DNA from: Neptuniibacter halophilus
GTDB lineage: Bacteria > Pseudomonadota > Gammaproteobacteria > Pseudomonadales > Balneatricaceae
DNA: 64,000 nucleotides
Direction of reading: 5' to 3'
Assembly: GCF_030295765.1 (NCBI RefSeq)
Contig: NZ_AP027292.1
Location: 3,410,001-3,474,000 of the forward strand
In this document: in pieces, positions 8,331 to 17,521 of the stretch
Numbering within the stretch: the stretch's first letter is position 1
Layout of the letters: each line of letters starts with the position of its first letter
Notes under the pieces: model-generated
What the model was told of the DNA's origin: nothing
The model's database searches: none
What the model saw: only the letters and a program-made list of their open reading frames with translations
Program-made: the position numbers and the translations under genes

Positions 8331-11300
8331 ATGGAATATATAGGTCTGGAGAACAAAGACAGCCTGCTGCAGGCGCTGCATCAGGAGCTGCGTAATCGTC
8401 TGGCCGAAAAGCGGGCCGAGGAGCTGGTTGAGTTTGCCTCTTTGTATTATGCCTCTGCATCGGCTGCGGATCTGCTGGAGTGGCAACTGGAAGATCTGTA
8501 CGGCTCCACGATCGCCTGCTGGCAGTTTATTCAGCAACGTAAAGCAGAACAGGCCAAAGTCAGGGTTTTTAATCCTGATATCGAGCAGCACGGCTGGCAA
8601 TCGACCCATACCATCATCGAAGTATTGCAGGAGGATATGCCGTTTCTGGTGGATTCCCTGAGGATGGAACTTAACCGCCGTAACCTGACGATACATGCCA
8701 TCCATAATGCCGTGGTTTGCCTTAAACGGGATTCTGAGGGTGGGCTGGTTTCTCTGTTAAGGAAAGACAGCCGGTCGCGGCAGGCCCAGCGTGAATCGAT
8801 GGTGGCCATCGAGGTGGATCGTCATACCGATAGCGAAGACCTTAAAGAGCTGGAGCAATCCCTGCATGGGGTGCTCGAAGATGTCTCCATGGTGGTGCAG
8901 GATTTTGAGCCGATGGTGGCCCGTTGTGACCATCTGACTGAGGTATTCGCCAGTCCGGTTGCAGGGATAGAGCCGTCACTGGTGACCGAAGTGCATGATT
9001 TTATCCGCTGGCTCAAGGAGCATTTTACTTTTCTCGGATACGATGAATATAAACTGGTTGAAAAGGACGGTAAACAATCGCTCGAAGCCATTCCGGGCAG
9101 CCAGTTAGGCTTACTTAAATTCTGTGATGAGCACTGCCGGTCGGCGCTGGTCAGTGAGAATAACCGCGACGCCGGGGGCTTTGTACTGATCCCGGATATC
9201 CTCTCCTTTACCAAGTCTGTCCGCCCCTCCAGTGTGCACCGCCCGACCTATCCGGACTACATCAGCATCAAACGCTACGATGAGCAGGGGAAGGTCACCG
9301 GTGAATGCCGTTTTCTCGGTCTCTATACCTCCAATGTTTATGTTCAGAGTTCGCGCCAGATACCGATCGTGAGGCGTAAAGTGGATGCGGTGATGGAGAA
9401 GTCCGGGCTGCATCGTTATGGCCATGACTGGAAAGAGTTACTGCAGATTCTTGAGATCCATCCGCGCGATGATCTGTTTCAGGTCAGTATCGACGAGTTG
9501 TATCAGACGGTGATTGGTATTCTGCAGATACATGAGCGGCGTCAGATCCGCCTGTTTATGCGACGTGATCACTTTGGTCAGTTCTATTCCTGTCTGGTGT
9601 ATTCGCCCCGGGATATCTACAGCACGGATTTCCGCAACAAGGTACAGTCGCTTTTGCTGGAACAGCTGGGCTGTGATCAGGCGGACTTTACCACGTATTT
9701 TTCGGAATCTATCCTCACCCGAACCCAATTCATTCTGCGCGGCGAAAATATTCAGGAAGCGTTTGATCAGACCCGGCTGGAAGCGCTGGTGCGTCAGGCT
9801 GCCCGCAGCTGGAGCGACGATCTGCGCGATGCGCTGGTGGAGGCGCTGGGTGAAGAGGTCGGAACCTCGACCTTCAACCGTTTCGGACATGGTTTTCCGC
9901 CCAGTTACAGCTCAGATTTTTCGGCCCGCACAGCGGTGGTGGATCTGCAGCATATGGGATGCCTGAATGAACAGGAGCCGCTGCAACTGAGTTTTTATCA
10001 GGCGCTGGACCGGGAGGCGGGGGATTTTAACCTGAAGCTTTTCAGTTACGGTGCTTCGCTGCCGCTGTCAGATGTGATCCCTATTCTGGAAAACCTCGGA
10101 CTCAGGGTGATCGATGAGCACCCCTACCGGATTAACAGTAAGCGGGAATCTATCTGGATTCACAATTTTAAACTGCACTATACCGGCGCGGCGGCCCTTG
10201 AAATTGAGTTGCTGAAAGAGCTTTTCGAAAGTGCCTTTATGAGTATCTGGCAGGGTCGGGCCGCCAGTGATGATTTTAATCGTCTGGTACTCGCGGCACG
10301 CATCAACTGGCGTGAGGTGGCGATGCTCAGAGCTTATGCCGCTTATATGAAGCAGATCCGTTTTCCGATCAGTCAGGAAGCGATCAGTGCGACACTGAAT
10401 ACGCATGTGGAGATCACTGCGCTGTTGGTGAAGCTGTTCCAGGCCCGTTTTCAGCCGGACAGCGAATTGCAGCAGAAACAGCAGGAACAGCGGCTGATGG
10501 AAAGTCTCGATCAGGTGAACAGCCTGAATGATGACCGGGTTATCAGGCAGTACCTGATTCTGATCAAGGCAACGATGCGGACTAATTTTTATCAGACCTG
10601 TAAGGGGCAGCCGAAGCCGTATTACGCGTATAAACTGGCGCCCCGTAAGATCCCGGAGATTCCTCTGCCGCGGCCTGAGTTTGAGATATTTGTCTTTTCA
10701 CCCCGGGTAGAGGGGGTGCACCTGCGGGGCGGCCGTGTGGCCCGGGGTGGATTGCGCTGGTCTGACCGGCTGGAAGATTTCCGCACCGAGGTGCTGGGGC
10801 TGGTTAAGGCGCAGCAGGTGAAAAATGCAGTGATTGTGCCGGTAGGTGCTAAGGGTGGTTTTGTGGCCAAACTGCTGCACGAAGGGATGAGCCGGGAGGA
10901 GATCCTCGAAGAGGGAATCAGTTGCTATAAAACGTTTATCAGTGGTCTGCTGGATCTGACGGACAATCTGGTAGACGCACAGGTGGTACCACCTGAACAG
11001 GTGGTGCGTCACGATGATGATGACAGTTATCTGGTGGTGGCGGCAGACAAAGGCACAGCGACGTTCTCAGACACCGCCAATGAGATTGCTAAGGCTTATG
11101 GCTTCTGGCTGGGTGACGCATTCGCCTCGGGTGGCAGTCAGGGTTACGACCACAAGAAGATGGGTATTACAGCGCGCGGCGCCTGGGTTTCAGTGCAGCG
11201 TCATTTTCGTGAAATGGGCATCCATACGGAGCGCGACCCCTTCACAGTGGTGGGGATTGGCGATATGTCAGGGGATGTGTTTGGTAACGGAATGTTGTTA

Positions 11301-13154
11301 TCGAACCGGATTAAGCTGGTGGCTGCATTTAACCATATGCATATCTTTATCGATCCGGAACCCGATCCGGAGCAGAGCTGGCAGGAGCGCCAGCGGCTGT
11401 TTAATCTGCCGCGCTCCTCATGGAGTGATTATGATCCGGCACTGATCTCTGAAGGGGGCGGAGTATTCGAGCGTCGGGTGAAATCGATCAGGCTGACCCC
11501 GCAAATGAAGCGTCTCACCGGTCTCAGGCAGGATCAGGTCACGCCCAATGAGATGATTCAGGCACTGTTGCGCGCCGAGGTGGATCTGATCTGGAACGGG
11601 GGGATTGGCACATACGTCAAAGCCAGTGATGAGAGTGATGCGGATATCGGTGATAAAGCCAATGACGGGGTGCGGGTAAATGCCAGTGAGCTGCGCTGCA
11701 AAGTCGTGGGTGAGGGCGGTAATCTTGGCTGGAGCCAGAAAGCGCGTATGCAATATGCACTGCTTGGCGGCCGTATTAATACCGACTTTATCGATAACGC
11801 AGGGGGGGTGGACTGTTCCGACCATGAGGTGAATATCAAAATTCTGCTCAGCCAGATTGTTGCAGCAGGGGATATGACGGAGAAACAGCGTAACCAGCTA
11901 TTACAACAGATGACCGATGCTGTTGCAGAACTGGTGTTGCGTAATAACTATCGTCAGGTACAGGCGATCTCGATGGTTGAGGCGCGAAGCCTGGAGAGTA
12001 TGGCCGAATTTCAGCGCTATATCAGTGGCATGGAGGGCTGCGGCAAGCTGAACCGGGAGCTGGAATTCCTGCCTTCCGATGAGGTGCTGAATGAGCGCCG
12101 GGGGCAGCAGAAAGGTCTGACCCGGCCAGAATTGTCGGTGCTGATCTCCTACAGTAAGGCCGAGCTGAAGGAGACCCTGAGTCGCTCGGCGGTTCCGGAT
12201 GACCCCTATCTGTCAAAAGAGCTGTATACGGCTTTTCCTGCCAATCTGGTGCGTGATTATCCGCAGCAACTGGAATCCCATCGTCTGCGCCGGGAGATTG
12301 TGGGGACACAGATTGCCAACCATATAGTGAATATCATGGGGATCAATTTCGTTGACCGGTTGCGTGTCTCTACCGGTGCTGATGAAGTGGCAATTACCCG
12401 CGCGTTTGTACTGGCAAGGGAGATCTTTGCACTGGAAGCCTATTGGCGTCAGTTGGAAAAGCTGGATCATAAAGTTGATAGCCGCCTGCAGATAGAGATG
12501 ATGCATGAGCTGCAACATATGATGCGTCGGGCAACACGATGGCTGGTGCGTAACCGGCGTTCAGAGCTGGATATCGACAAAGAGGTGAAGCGCTTCAGTT
12601 CGGCGCTGAGCAAAGTCACGGCAAAACCAGAGTCGTTGTTACGGGGGGAGCCGTTGCAGCGTTGGGAGAAAGCACTGAGCCGTTATCAGGAGGCGGGGGT
12701 GCCATTGCGCCTGGCAAAAATGGTGGCGGGAGCCCGCAGCCTGTATGCGGCACTGGGGATTATTGAAGTGGCAGGGGATGCCGGGGTACCGGTCGATAAA
12801 GTCGCACAAATCTACTTCGGTCTGGGGGAGCGGCTGGAGCTGGACTGGTTAGCACAACGCCTCAATCGGCTCAGTGTGGACAATAACTGGCAGGCACTGG
12901 CCCGTGAGGCATTTCGTGATGACCTTGACTGGCAGCAGCGAGCCGCAGTTGCAGGCGCGATTCACGGGCGAGTAAAAGGCTGTAGCGTTGATGATGTGAT
13001 CGACAAGTGGTGTGATGAAAACCGCTGGCTGTTGCAGCGCTGGAAAACCGTATTATCCGAGTTGAAAAGTGCAAAAAAACAGGAATATGCGATGTATACT
13101 GTGGCGCTGAGAGAGTTATTCGATCTGGCTAAGTCCAGTCAGTTCAGTCGCTGA
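8331..13154 (+). CDS. gdhB: NAD-specific glutamate dehydrogenase, large (L_180-type)
   Basis: At 1607 residues this has the length of the giant bacterial NAD-GDH family (Bac_GDH). About 700 N-terminal residues with regulatory ACT-like folds precede the catalytic core (about residues 770-1230), where GGLRWSDRLEDFRTEVLGL, GAKGGFVAK and NGGIGTYVKAS are visible. A helical C-terminal domain follows. It oxidises glutamate to 2-oxoglutarate and ammonium with NAD and works mainly in glutamate catabolism, feeding the TCA genes found 10 kb downstream. GAGGAG precedes the ATG. DUF2835 follows 36 bp later. Confidence 0.96.
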   Translation: MEYIGLENKDSLLQALHQELRNRLAEKRAEELVEFASLYYASASAADLLEWQLEDLYGSTIACWQFIQQRKAEQAKVRVFNPDIEQHGWQSTHTIIEVLQEDMPFLVDSLRMELNRRNLTIHAIHNAVVCLKRDSEGGLVSLLRKDSRSRQAQRESMVAIEVDRHTDSEDLKELEQSLHGVLEDVSMVVQDFEPMVARCDHLTEVFASPVAGIEPSLVTEVHDFIRWLKEHFTFLGYDEYKLVEKDGKQSLEAIPGSQLGLLKFCDEHCRSALVSENNRDAGGFVLIPDILSFTKSVRPSSVHRPTYPDYISIKRYDEQGKVTGECRFLGLYTSNVYVQSSRQIPIVRRKVDAVMEKSGLHRYGHDWKELLQILEIHPRDDLFQVSIDELYQTVIGILQIHERRQIRLFMRRDHFGQFYSCLVYSPRDIYSTDFRNKVQSLLLEQLGCDQADFTTYFSESILTRTQFILRGENIQEAFDQTRLEALVRQAARSWSDDLRDALVEALGEEVGTSTFNRFGHGFPPSYSSDFSARTAVVDLQHMGCLNEQEPLQLSFYQALDREAGDFNLKLFSYGASLPLSDVIPILENLGLRVIDEHPYRINSKRESIWIHNFKLHYTGAAALEIELLKELFESAFMSIWQGRAASDDFNRLVLAARINWREVAMLRAYAAYMKQIRFPISQEAISATLNTHVEITALLVKLFQARFQPDSELQQKQQEQRLMESLDQVNSLNDDRVIRQYLILIKATMRTNFYQTCKGQPKPYYAYKLAPRKIPEIPLPRPEFEIFVFSPRVEGVHLRGGRVARGGLRWSDRLEDFRTEVLGLVKAQQVKNAVIVPVGAKGGFVAKLLHEGMSREEILEEGISCYKTFISGLLDLTDNLVDAQVVPPEQVVRHDDDDSYLVVAADKGTATFSDTANEIAKAYGFWLGDAFASGGSQGYDHKKMGITARGAWVSVQRHFREMGIHTERDPFTVVGIGDMSGDVFGNGMLLSNRIKLVAAFNHMHIFIDPEPDPEQSWQERQRLFNLPRSSWSDYDPALISEGGGVFERRVKSIRLTPQMKRLTGLRQDQVTPNEMIQALLRAEVDLIWNGGIGTYVKASDESDADIGDKANDGVRVNASELRCKVVGEGGNLGWSQKARMQYALLGGRINTDFIDNAGGVDCSDHEVNIKILLSQIVAAGDMTEKQRNQLLQQMTDAVAELVLRNNYRQVQAISMVEARSLESMAEFQRYISGMEGCGKLNRELEFLPSDEVLNERRGQQKGLTRPELSVLISYSKAELKETLSRSAVPDDPYLSKELYTAFPANLVRDYPQQLESHRLRREIVGTQIANHIVNIMGINFVDRLRVSTGADEVAITRAFVLAREIFALEAYWRQLEKLDHKVDSRLQIEMMHELQHMMRRATRWLVRNRRSELDIDKEVKRFSSALSKVTAKPESLLRGEPLQRWEKALSRYQEAGVPLRLAKMVAGARSLYAALGIIEVAGDAGVPVDKVAQIYFGLGERLELDWLAQRLNRLSVDNNWQALAREAFRDDLDWQQRAAVAGAIHGRVKGCSVDDVIDKWCDENRWLLQRWKTVLSELKSAKKQEYAMYTVALRELFDLAKSSQFSR

Positions 13155-13190
13155 GGTTAGAACAGGGCCGATTTGGCCCATGCAACATCT

Positions 13191-13412
13191 ATGAAGACGA
13201 TTATTGTTGATCTGCATATCAGTCCGGAAAAATACAAGCTGATGTATCAGGGGGTGGCGCAAAGCGTCATCACCCGCGCCATTGACGGGCGCAAAGTCCG
13301 TTTTCCTGCCAATATTCTTCAGCCTTTTCTGCTGCGGGATGGTATACGGGGCCGCTTTTGTATCCGCTTTACGGATCAGGGCAAATATCAGTCTATCGAG
13401 AAGATAGCTTAA
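13191..13412 (+). CDS. DUF2835 small protein
   Basis: A 73-residue protein with the DUF2835 pattern: IIVDLHIS at the start, then Y.GVAQSVITRA.DGRKVRFPANILQPFL and GIRGRFCIRF. Function is unknown. Genes of this family often sit directly behind the large NAD-GDH gene in gammaproteobacteria, as here, which suggests co-transcription rather than a defined role. I used ATG 13191; a TTG six codons upstream (13173) is also possible, and neither has a good Shine-Dalgarno. Confidence 0.82.
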   Translation: MKTIIVDLHISPEKYKLMYQGVAQSVITRAIDGRKVRFPANILQPFLLRDGIRGRFCIRFTDQGKYQSIEKIA

Positions 13413-13473
13413 CGCGGCAGCCGCTATTTCTGCACCCTGATGGTGCGTGATGGTGCGAGTTGAAGCTTGCCCC

Positions 13474-13502
13474 TGTTATTCATGTTTGGCCTCGCCTATA
13501 AT
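13474..13502 (+). promoter_or_regulatory. pyrD promoter candidate
   Basis: A perfect -10 TATAAT (13497-13502) lies 17 bp after a weak -35 TGTTAT (13474-13479), 28 bp before the pyrD ATG. The 5' leader would be about 20 nt. Confidence 0.55.
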
Positions 13503-13530
13503 CGGGCAAATTTTTCCACCAGGAACCGAT

Positions 13531-14559
13531 ATGTTGTATTCACTGACGCGATCTCTGATGTTTCAGCTTGATCCGGAGCTTTCCCATAACGTAGCCCTGC
13601 ATTCTATGAATCTGGCGGCTGCTCTGGGAGTTAACAAGCTGCTGGGCGCTGAAAGTCTGTCAGATCCGGTTCGGGTTATGGGAATCAACTTCCCTAACCG
13701 TGTAGGTCTGGCTGCAGGTCTGGATAAGAATGGCATCGCGGTGGATGGCATGGCCGCTATGGGGTTTGGCTTTGTTGAAGTGGGCACCGTGACACCAAGA
13801 CCACAGGCCGGTAACCCGAAACCACGTATCTTCCGTCTGCCGGAGCAGCAGGCGATTATTAACCGCATGGGCTTCAATAATGACGGTGTGGATACGTTGC
13901 TGGCCAATCTGGAAAAGAGCCGCTACAAAGGTGTTCTGGGCATCAATATCGGAAAAAATAAAGATACGCCTAATGAGCAGGCAAACGACGATTATCTTTA
14001 CTGCCTGCGTAAAGTCTATGGTCGTGCTTCCTACATTACGGTGAATGTGTCTTCACCGAACACGCCGGGGCTGCGAACCCTGCAATACGGTGAGTCTCTT
14101 AACAGTCTGCTGGATGCCCTGAAAGCAGAGCAGGCTAAGCTGGCTAAATACCATGATCGTTATGTGCCGATTGCCGTGAAGATTGCACCGGATATGACGG
14201 ATGAGGAACTGGCGCTGGTGGCAGCTTCCCTGAAGGCCTACGAGATGGATGCGGTGATCGCAACTAATACCACGCTATCCCGCGACGGAGTAGAAGGCCT
14301 GCCTTATGCCGACGAGCAGGGCGGCCTGTCCGGTGCGCCGGTACGCAATAAATCGACTAAAGTGATTCGCACTCTGGCGCAGGAGCTCGATGGTGCGTTG
14401 CCTATTATTGGTGTGGGCGGAATTACCGAAGGTTTTGATGCGGCCGAGAAAATTGAAGCGGGCGCCAGTCTGGTTCAGATCTACTCGGGTTTCATCTATC
14501 GGGGGCCACAGTTGGTAACCGATTCAGTGAAAGCCATTATGCAGATTCCGGCGAGCTGA
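13531..14559 (+). CDS. pyrD: Dihydroorotate dehydrogenase, class 2 (quinone-linked)
   Basis: A 342-residue FMN enzyme of pyrimidine synthesis that oxidises dihydroorotate to orotate and passes electrons to the quinone pool. The class 2 N-terminal amphipathic membrane-binding region is present ([19 protein letters not shown]). So is the catalytic serine segment [12 protein letters not shown], with FMN-binding IATNTT and IIGVGGI near the end. ATG 13531 has AGGA in front and fits the family length; the longer frame upstream covers the promoter. It neighbours rmf and rlmL as in Pseudomonas. Confidence 0.97.
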   Translation: MLYSLTRSLMFQLDPELSHNVALHSMNLAAALGVNKLLGAESLSDPVRVMGINFPNRVGLAAGLDKNGIAVDGMAAMGFGFVEVGTVTPRPQAGNPKPRIFRLPEQQAIINRMGFNNDGVDTLLANLEKSRYKGVLGINIGKNKDTPNEQANDDYLYCLRKVYGRASYITVNVSSPNTPGLRTLQYGESLNSLLDALKAEQAKLAKYHDRYVPIAVKIAPDMTDEELALVAASLKAYEMDAVIATNTTLSRDGVEGLPYADEQGGLSGAPVRNKSTKVIRTLAQELDGALPIIGVGGITEGFDAAEKIEAGASLVQIYSGFIYRGPQLVTDSVKAIMQIPAS

Positions 14560-14572
14560 TCGCCTGAGCAAT

Positions 14573-14601
14573 AAAAAGGCTCCCCGAGGGGAGCCTGCTT
14601 A
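14573..14601. terminator. Terminator shared by pyrD and rmf
   Basis: Stem AGGCTCCCC (14577-14585) with GGGGAGCCT (14588-14596). Read on the minus strand it is followed by a T-run, so it is mainly the rmf terminator; on the plus strand the T-tract is interrupted (GCTTATTT). Confidence 0.8.
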
Positions 14602-14615
14602 TTTAAGTAATTCGG

Positions 14616-14822
14616 TCAGTGAAGTGCTGGATCGGATTGAATGGCAGAAACACCGTCCATACCATTCCAGTGCGCCTCTCGCCCCTGGCGCCAGCCACTC
14701 ATCCAGTGGCTTCTGAGATCTGATGTGTTAACTGGGCAGTTGTCCCGGGATTTTCCACTTAGTCCGGCCTGAAAGCCGCGGTTGAAAAGTGTGCTGGTAC
14801 GATCACGCTTTTGTCTCTTCAT
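14616..14822 (-). CDS. rmf: Ribosome modulation factor
   Basis: A 68-residue protein starting MKRQKRDR, which matches the start of E. coli RMF and fixes the start at 14822 rather than the longer frame. GFQAGLSGKSRDNCP and WMSGWRQGRE align with the RMF core. RMF binds the 30S subunit near the anti-Shine-Dalgarno region and dimerises ribosomes into inactive 100S particles in stationary phase. The tail is about 13 residues longer than in E. coli. The start has a GAGAGG Shine-Dalgarno. Confidence 0.95.
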   Translation of the reverse strand: MKRQKRDRTSTLFNRGFQAGLSGKSRDNCPVNTSDLRSHWMSGWRQGREAHWNGMDGVSAIQSDPALH

Positions 14823-15127
14823 GTAGTTGAGCCTCTCTTGATGCATTAGTTTTGAGAGCAGCGGTTCCTTGAGACGTGGTATCCGCTTAAAATCAGTCTG
14901 CTTGTTGTTTTTGTTACAGAGCAGACTTCTATAAATATCGGAAAACAGGCCCGGGTGCGATTGAATATGACTATCAGGTTACAGGTTATAGTAAATCCAG
15001 TTAGTGTGTGCCTGCAAAAAAACGATTGCTTTCATTAAGTTACTTTGGTGCTGTAATTTATTACACGGCATTGAATTGTTTTCATGTTTTTGCGATTTAA
15101 TTGAATCTAAAGCGAGTTGAATACCCT
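14823..15127. promoter_or_regulatory. Divergent rmf/rlmL intergenic region with hairpin
   Basis: A 305-bp AT-rich region without genes. AGTCTGCT (14895-14902) and AGCAGACT (14920-14927) form a perfect 8-bp stem around a 17-nt loop. On the minus strand it follows a TTTATA-like -10, so it would be at or near the 5' end of the rmf transcript. rlmL-side promoters are not clear. Confidence 0.4.
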
Positions 15128-17269
15128 ATGAAACTGTTTCTGACCTGCCCTAAAGGCCTTGAGTTGCTGCTTGAAGAGGAGCTGCATCAGTTGGGGATCA
15201 CTGAGACCCGGCAAACCGTTGCGGGGGTTCAGTGCGAGGCAGAGCTGGAACAGGCCTATCGGGTTTGCCTCTGGTCGCGGCTGGCGAATCGGGTGCTGAT
15301 GCCGCTGCATGAAGCCGAAGCGGAAACCGCTGACGATCTTTATCGTGAAGTCCAGCAGGTTGACTGGCTGCAGCATATGCGCAGTGAAGGCACGCTGTTG
15401 ATCGATTTCTCCGGTCAGACCCGTGAAATCAATAATACCCATTTTGGGGCGCTGAAGGTTAAGGATGCGATCGTTGATCAGATCCGGGATACCACCGGTG
15501 CCCGGCCCAGCATCGATAAAGTAGCGCCGGACCTGCGAATCAATGTGCGTATGCATCGTGGCAAGCTGACCGTAGCGCTGGATCTGTCGGGTGACAGTCT
15601 GCATCGTCGTGCTTACCGCTTACAGGCGGGCGAGGCGCCGATGAAAGAAAACCTGGCGGCTGCGGTACTGATACGTGCCGGCTGGCCACAGCAGATGCAG
15701 GAGAACGGGGTATTGCTGGATCCGATGTGCGGTTCCGGTACCTTGCTGATCGAGGCGGCGCTGATGGCAGCAGATATTGCACCGGGGCTGCAGCGTAAAC
15801 GGTTTGGTTTCTCACGCTGGACCGGACACCAGCGTGAATTGTGGGAGAACCTGCTGGCTGAAGCCAAAGCACGTAAAGCTAAAGCGCTGTCTGAGCTGGA
15901 TATCTGCCTGACAGGCTTTGATCAGGATGGCAAGGTGCTGCGGGCTGCGCGGCAGAACGCTGAACGTGCAGGTGTAGCCGATCTGATCGAATTCACTACC
16001 CAGCGACTGGAAGATCTGGGGGCGGAGCAGATTCCGCAGGCACAGGGCTTGCTGGTCACCAATCCGCCTTATGGTGAACGCCTGGGTGAAACGCAGCAGT
16101 TGATGTTCCTTTACCGCCATCTCGGAGACAAGCTTAAATCGCAGTTTGCCGGCTGGACGGCTGCGATCTTTACGTCTAACCCGGACCTTTGCAAGGTCAC
16201 CGGGCTGCGTGCTGACAAACAGTACAAGCTGTTTAATGGAGCGCTGGAGAGTCGTCTGTTTATCTATCCGATAGCGGAGCAGCGTGCAGAGCCGGTTGCT
16301 GAAGAGAGCGGTGAGGTGAGTCTCAGCGAGGGTGCGCAGATGTTTGCCAACCGTCTGCTGAAAAACCGTAAACAACTGGGTAAATGGGTCAGGCGTGAAG
16401 AGATTGAATGCTACCGTCTGTATGATGCTGATATCCCGGAGTATGCCGTGGCGGTTGATGTTTACGGTGATGAAATTCATGTTCAGGAGTATGCCGCGCC
16501 TAAGAAGATCGATCCGGTGAAAACCTTCTCCCGGTTGCAGGAAGTTATGACAGCGCTGCCGGTGGCGCTGGAGTTGCCGGCTTCGCGCATTATTCTGAAG
16601 CAGCGGAAAAAGCAGCAGGGCAAAAATCAGTACGAGAAACATTCTGAAACCCATCGCTATAAAGAGGTGGTCGAGCACGGTTGTCGTTTGCTGGTTAACC
16701 TGCATGATTATCTCGATACAGGTCTGTTTCTGGATCATCGTCCGATTCGGCGCCGGATTCAGGAAGAGGCGGCCGGCAAGGATATGCTCAACCTGTTCTG
16801 TTATACCGGCACTGCTTCGGTGCACGCTGCAGTGGGCGGGGCGCGTTCTACCACCAGTGTTGATATGTCTGCTACATATCTCAACTGGGCGCAGCGTAAT
16901 ATGGCGCTGAATGGTCTGGATAATCAGTCGAATCAGCAGGTGCAGGCGGACTGTCTGAAATGGCTGAGGATGCAGCGTGGTGCCAGCTATGATCTGATCT
17001 TTATGGACCCGCCGACCTTCTCCAATTCAAAGCGGATGGCCGGTGTGCTTGATGTACAGCGTGATCACGTGGATATGATTGAGGGGGCAATGCGCCTGTT
17101 GCGTCCGGAAGGTGTACTCTACTTTTCCAACAACTACCGACGTTTCAAGCTGGATTATGAAGCGCTGTCAGAATTTGAGATTAAGGATATCAGCGCGGCC
17201 ACGCTGGACCCTGATTTCCGTCGGAATAATCGAATACACTGCTGCTTCGAAATCCGTCACAAAGGCTGA
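15128..17269 (+). CDS. rlmL: 23S rRNA methyltransferase RlmKL (fused G2445/G2069)
   Basis: A 713-residue two-enzyme fusion. It has an N-terminal THUMP RNA-binding domain (about 40-155) and an RlmL methyltransferase with LLDPMCGSGTLLIEAAL and catalytic NPPYGERLG, which makes m2G2445. The C-terminal RlmK half has LNLFCYTGTASVHAA and MDPPTFSNSKRM and makes m7G2069. The length is close to the 702 residues of the E. coli enzyme. I chose ATG 15128 (MKLFLTCPKG) over TTG 15101 because the family starts there. Confidence 0.96.
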   Translation: MKLFLTCPKGLELLLEEELHQLGITETRQTVAGVQCEAELEQAYRVCLWSRLANRVLMPLHEAEAETADDLYREVQQVDWLQHMRSEGTLLIDFSGQTREINNTHFGALKVKDAIVDQIRDTTGARPSIDKVAPDLRINVRMHRGKLTVALDLSGDSLHRRAYRLQAGEAPMKENLAAAVLIRAGWPQQMQENGVLLDPMCGSGTLLIEAALMAADIAPGLQRKRFGFSRWTGHQRELWENLLAEAKARKAKALSELDICLTGFDQDGKVLRAARQNAERAGVADLIEFTTQRLEDLGAEQIPQAQGLLVTNPPYGERLGETQQLMFLYRHLGDKLKSQFAGWTAAIFTSNPDLCKVTGLRADKQYKLFNGALESRLFIYPIAEQRAEPVAEESGEVSLSEGAQMFANRLLKNRKQLGKWVRREEIECYRLYDADIPEYAVAVDVYGDEIHVQEYAAPKKIDPVKTFSRLQEVMTALPVALELPASRIILKQRKKQQGKNQYEKHSETHRYKEVVEHGCRLLVNLHDYLDTGLFLDHRPIRRRIQEEAAGKDMLNLFCYTGTASVHAAVGGARSTTSVDMSATYLNWAQRNMALNGLDNQSNQQVQADCLKWLRMQRGASYDLIFMDPPTFSNSKRMAGVLDVQRDHVDMIEGAMRLLRPEGVLYFSNNYRRFKLDYEALSEFEIKDISAATLDPDFRRNNRIHCCFEIRHKG

Positions 17270-17279
17270 TGAGCCTTTT
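17261..17279 (+). terminator. Weak hairpin at the rlmL stop
   Basis: AAAGGCT (17261-17267) pairs with AGCCTTT (17272-17278) across the rlmL stop codon. The following T-run is short, so termination strength is uncertain. Confidence 0.4.
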
Positions 17280-17299
17280 AAGTGCGCGAGCACTGTTTT

Positions 17300-17316
17300 T
17301 TGGCATGCTATGTGCT
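17300..17316 (+). promoter_or_regulatory. Sigma-54 promoter candidate upstream of amtB
   Basis: TTGGCATGCTATGTGCT matches the -24/-12 consensus TTGGCACRNNNNTTGCW at every defined position but two, with the invariant GG and GC spaced correctly. It would start transcription about 195 nt before the amtB start. Confidence 0.55.
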
Positions 17317-17344
17317 TCTAATTGACGCACATGTCAGGCCGGGC

Positions 17345-17361
17345 TGCACCGCTTTGGCGCC
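17345..17361. promoter_or_regulatory. NtrC-like binding site, imperfect
   Basis: TGCACCGCTTTGGCGCC resembles the NtrC dyad (GCACCA, three bases, TGGTGC) with mismatches. It lies 28 bp downstream of the sigma-54 candidate and about 105 bp upstream of the better NtrC-like site. Confidence 0.4.
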
Positions 17362-17426
17362 TTAGCCCCTGCAGGCCCCATGTTATCAGGGTTTTTACTT
17401 TGAGCATGCGGGTCATGTTGCCTGAC

Positions 17427-17432
17427 TATAAT
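17427..17432 (+). promoter_or_regulatory. Possible sigma-70 -10 element of amtB
   Basis: A perfect TATAAT hexamer lies 18 bp upstream of the NtrC-like dyad. The only TTGA-like -35 (17400-17405) is 21 bp away, which is too far for a strong promoter. Confidence 0.35.
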
Positions 17433-17449
17433 AATGAGCACATCAAAAA

Positions 17450-17466
17450 TGCACCATATTGGTGCC
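17450..17466. promoter_or_regulatory. NtrC-like binding site, perfect dyad
   Basis: TGCACCATATTGGTGCC contains the symmetric GCACCA-TAT-TGGTGC, an essentially consensus NtrC site. It lies 56 bp upstream of the amtB start codon. Confidence 0.7.
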
Positions 17467-17521
17467 GATCTTCCGGGGTCGGTCTGATCTGGTGCATCAG
17501 GCCAAGAAACAGGAGACTGCA

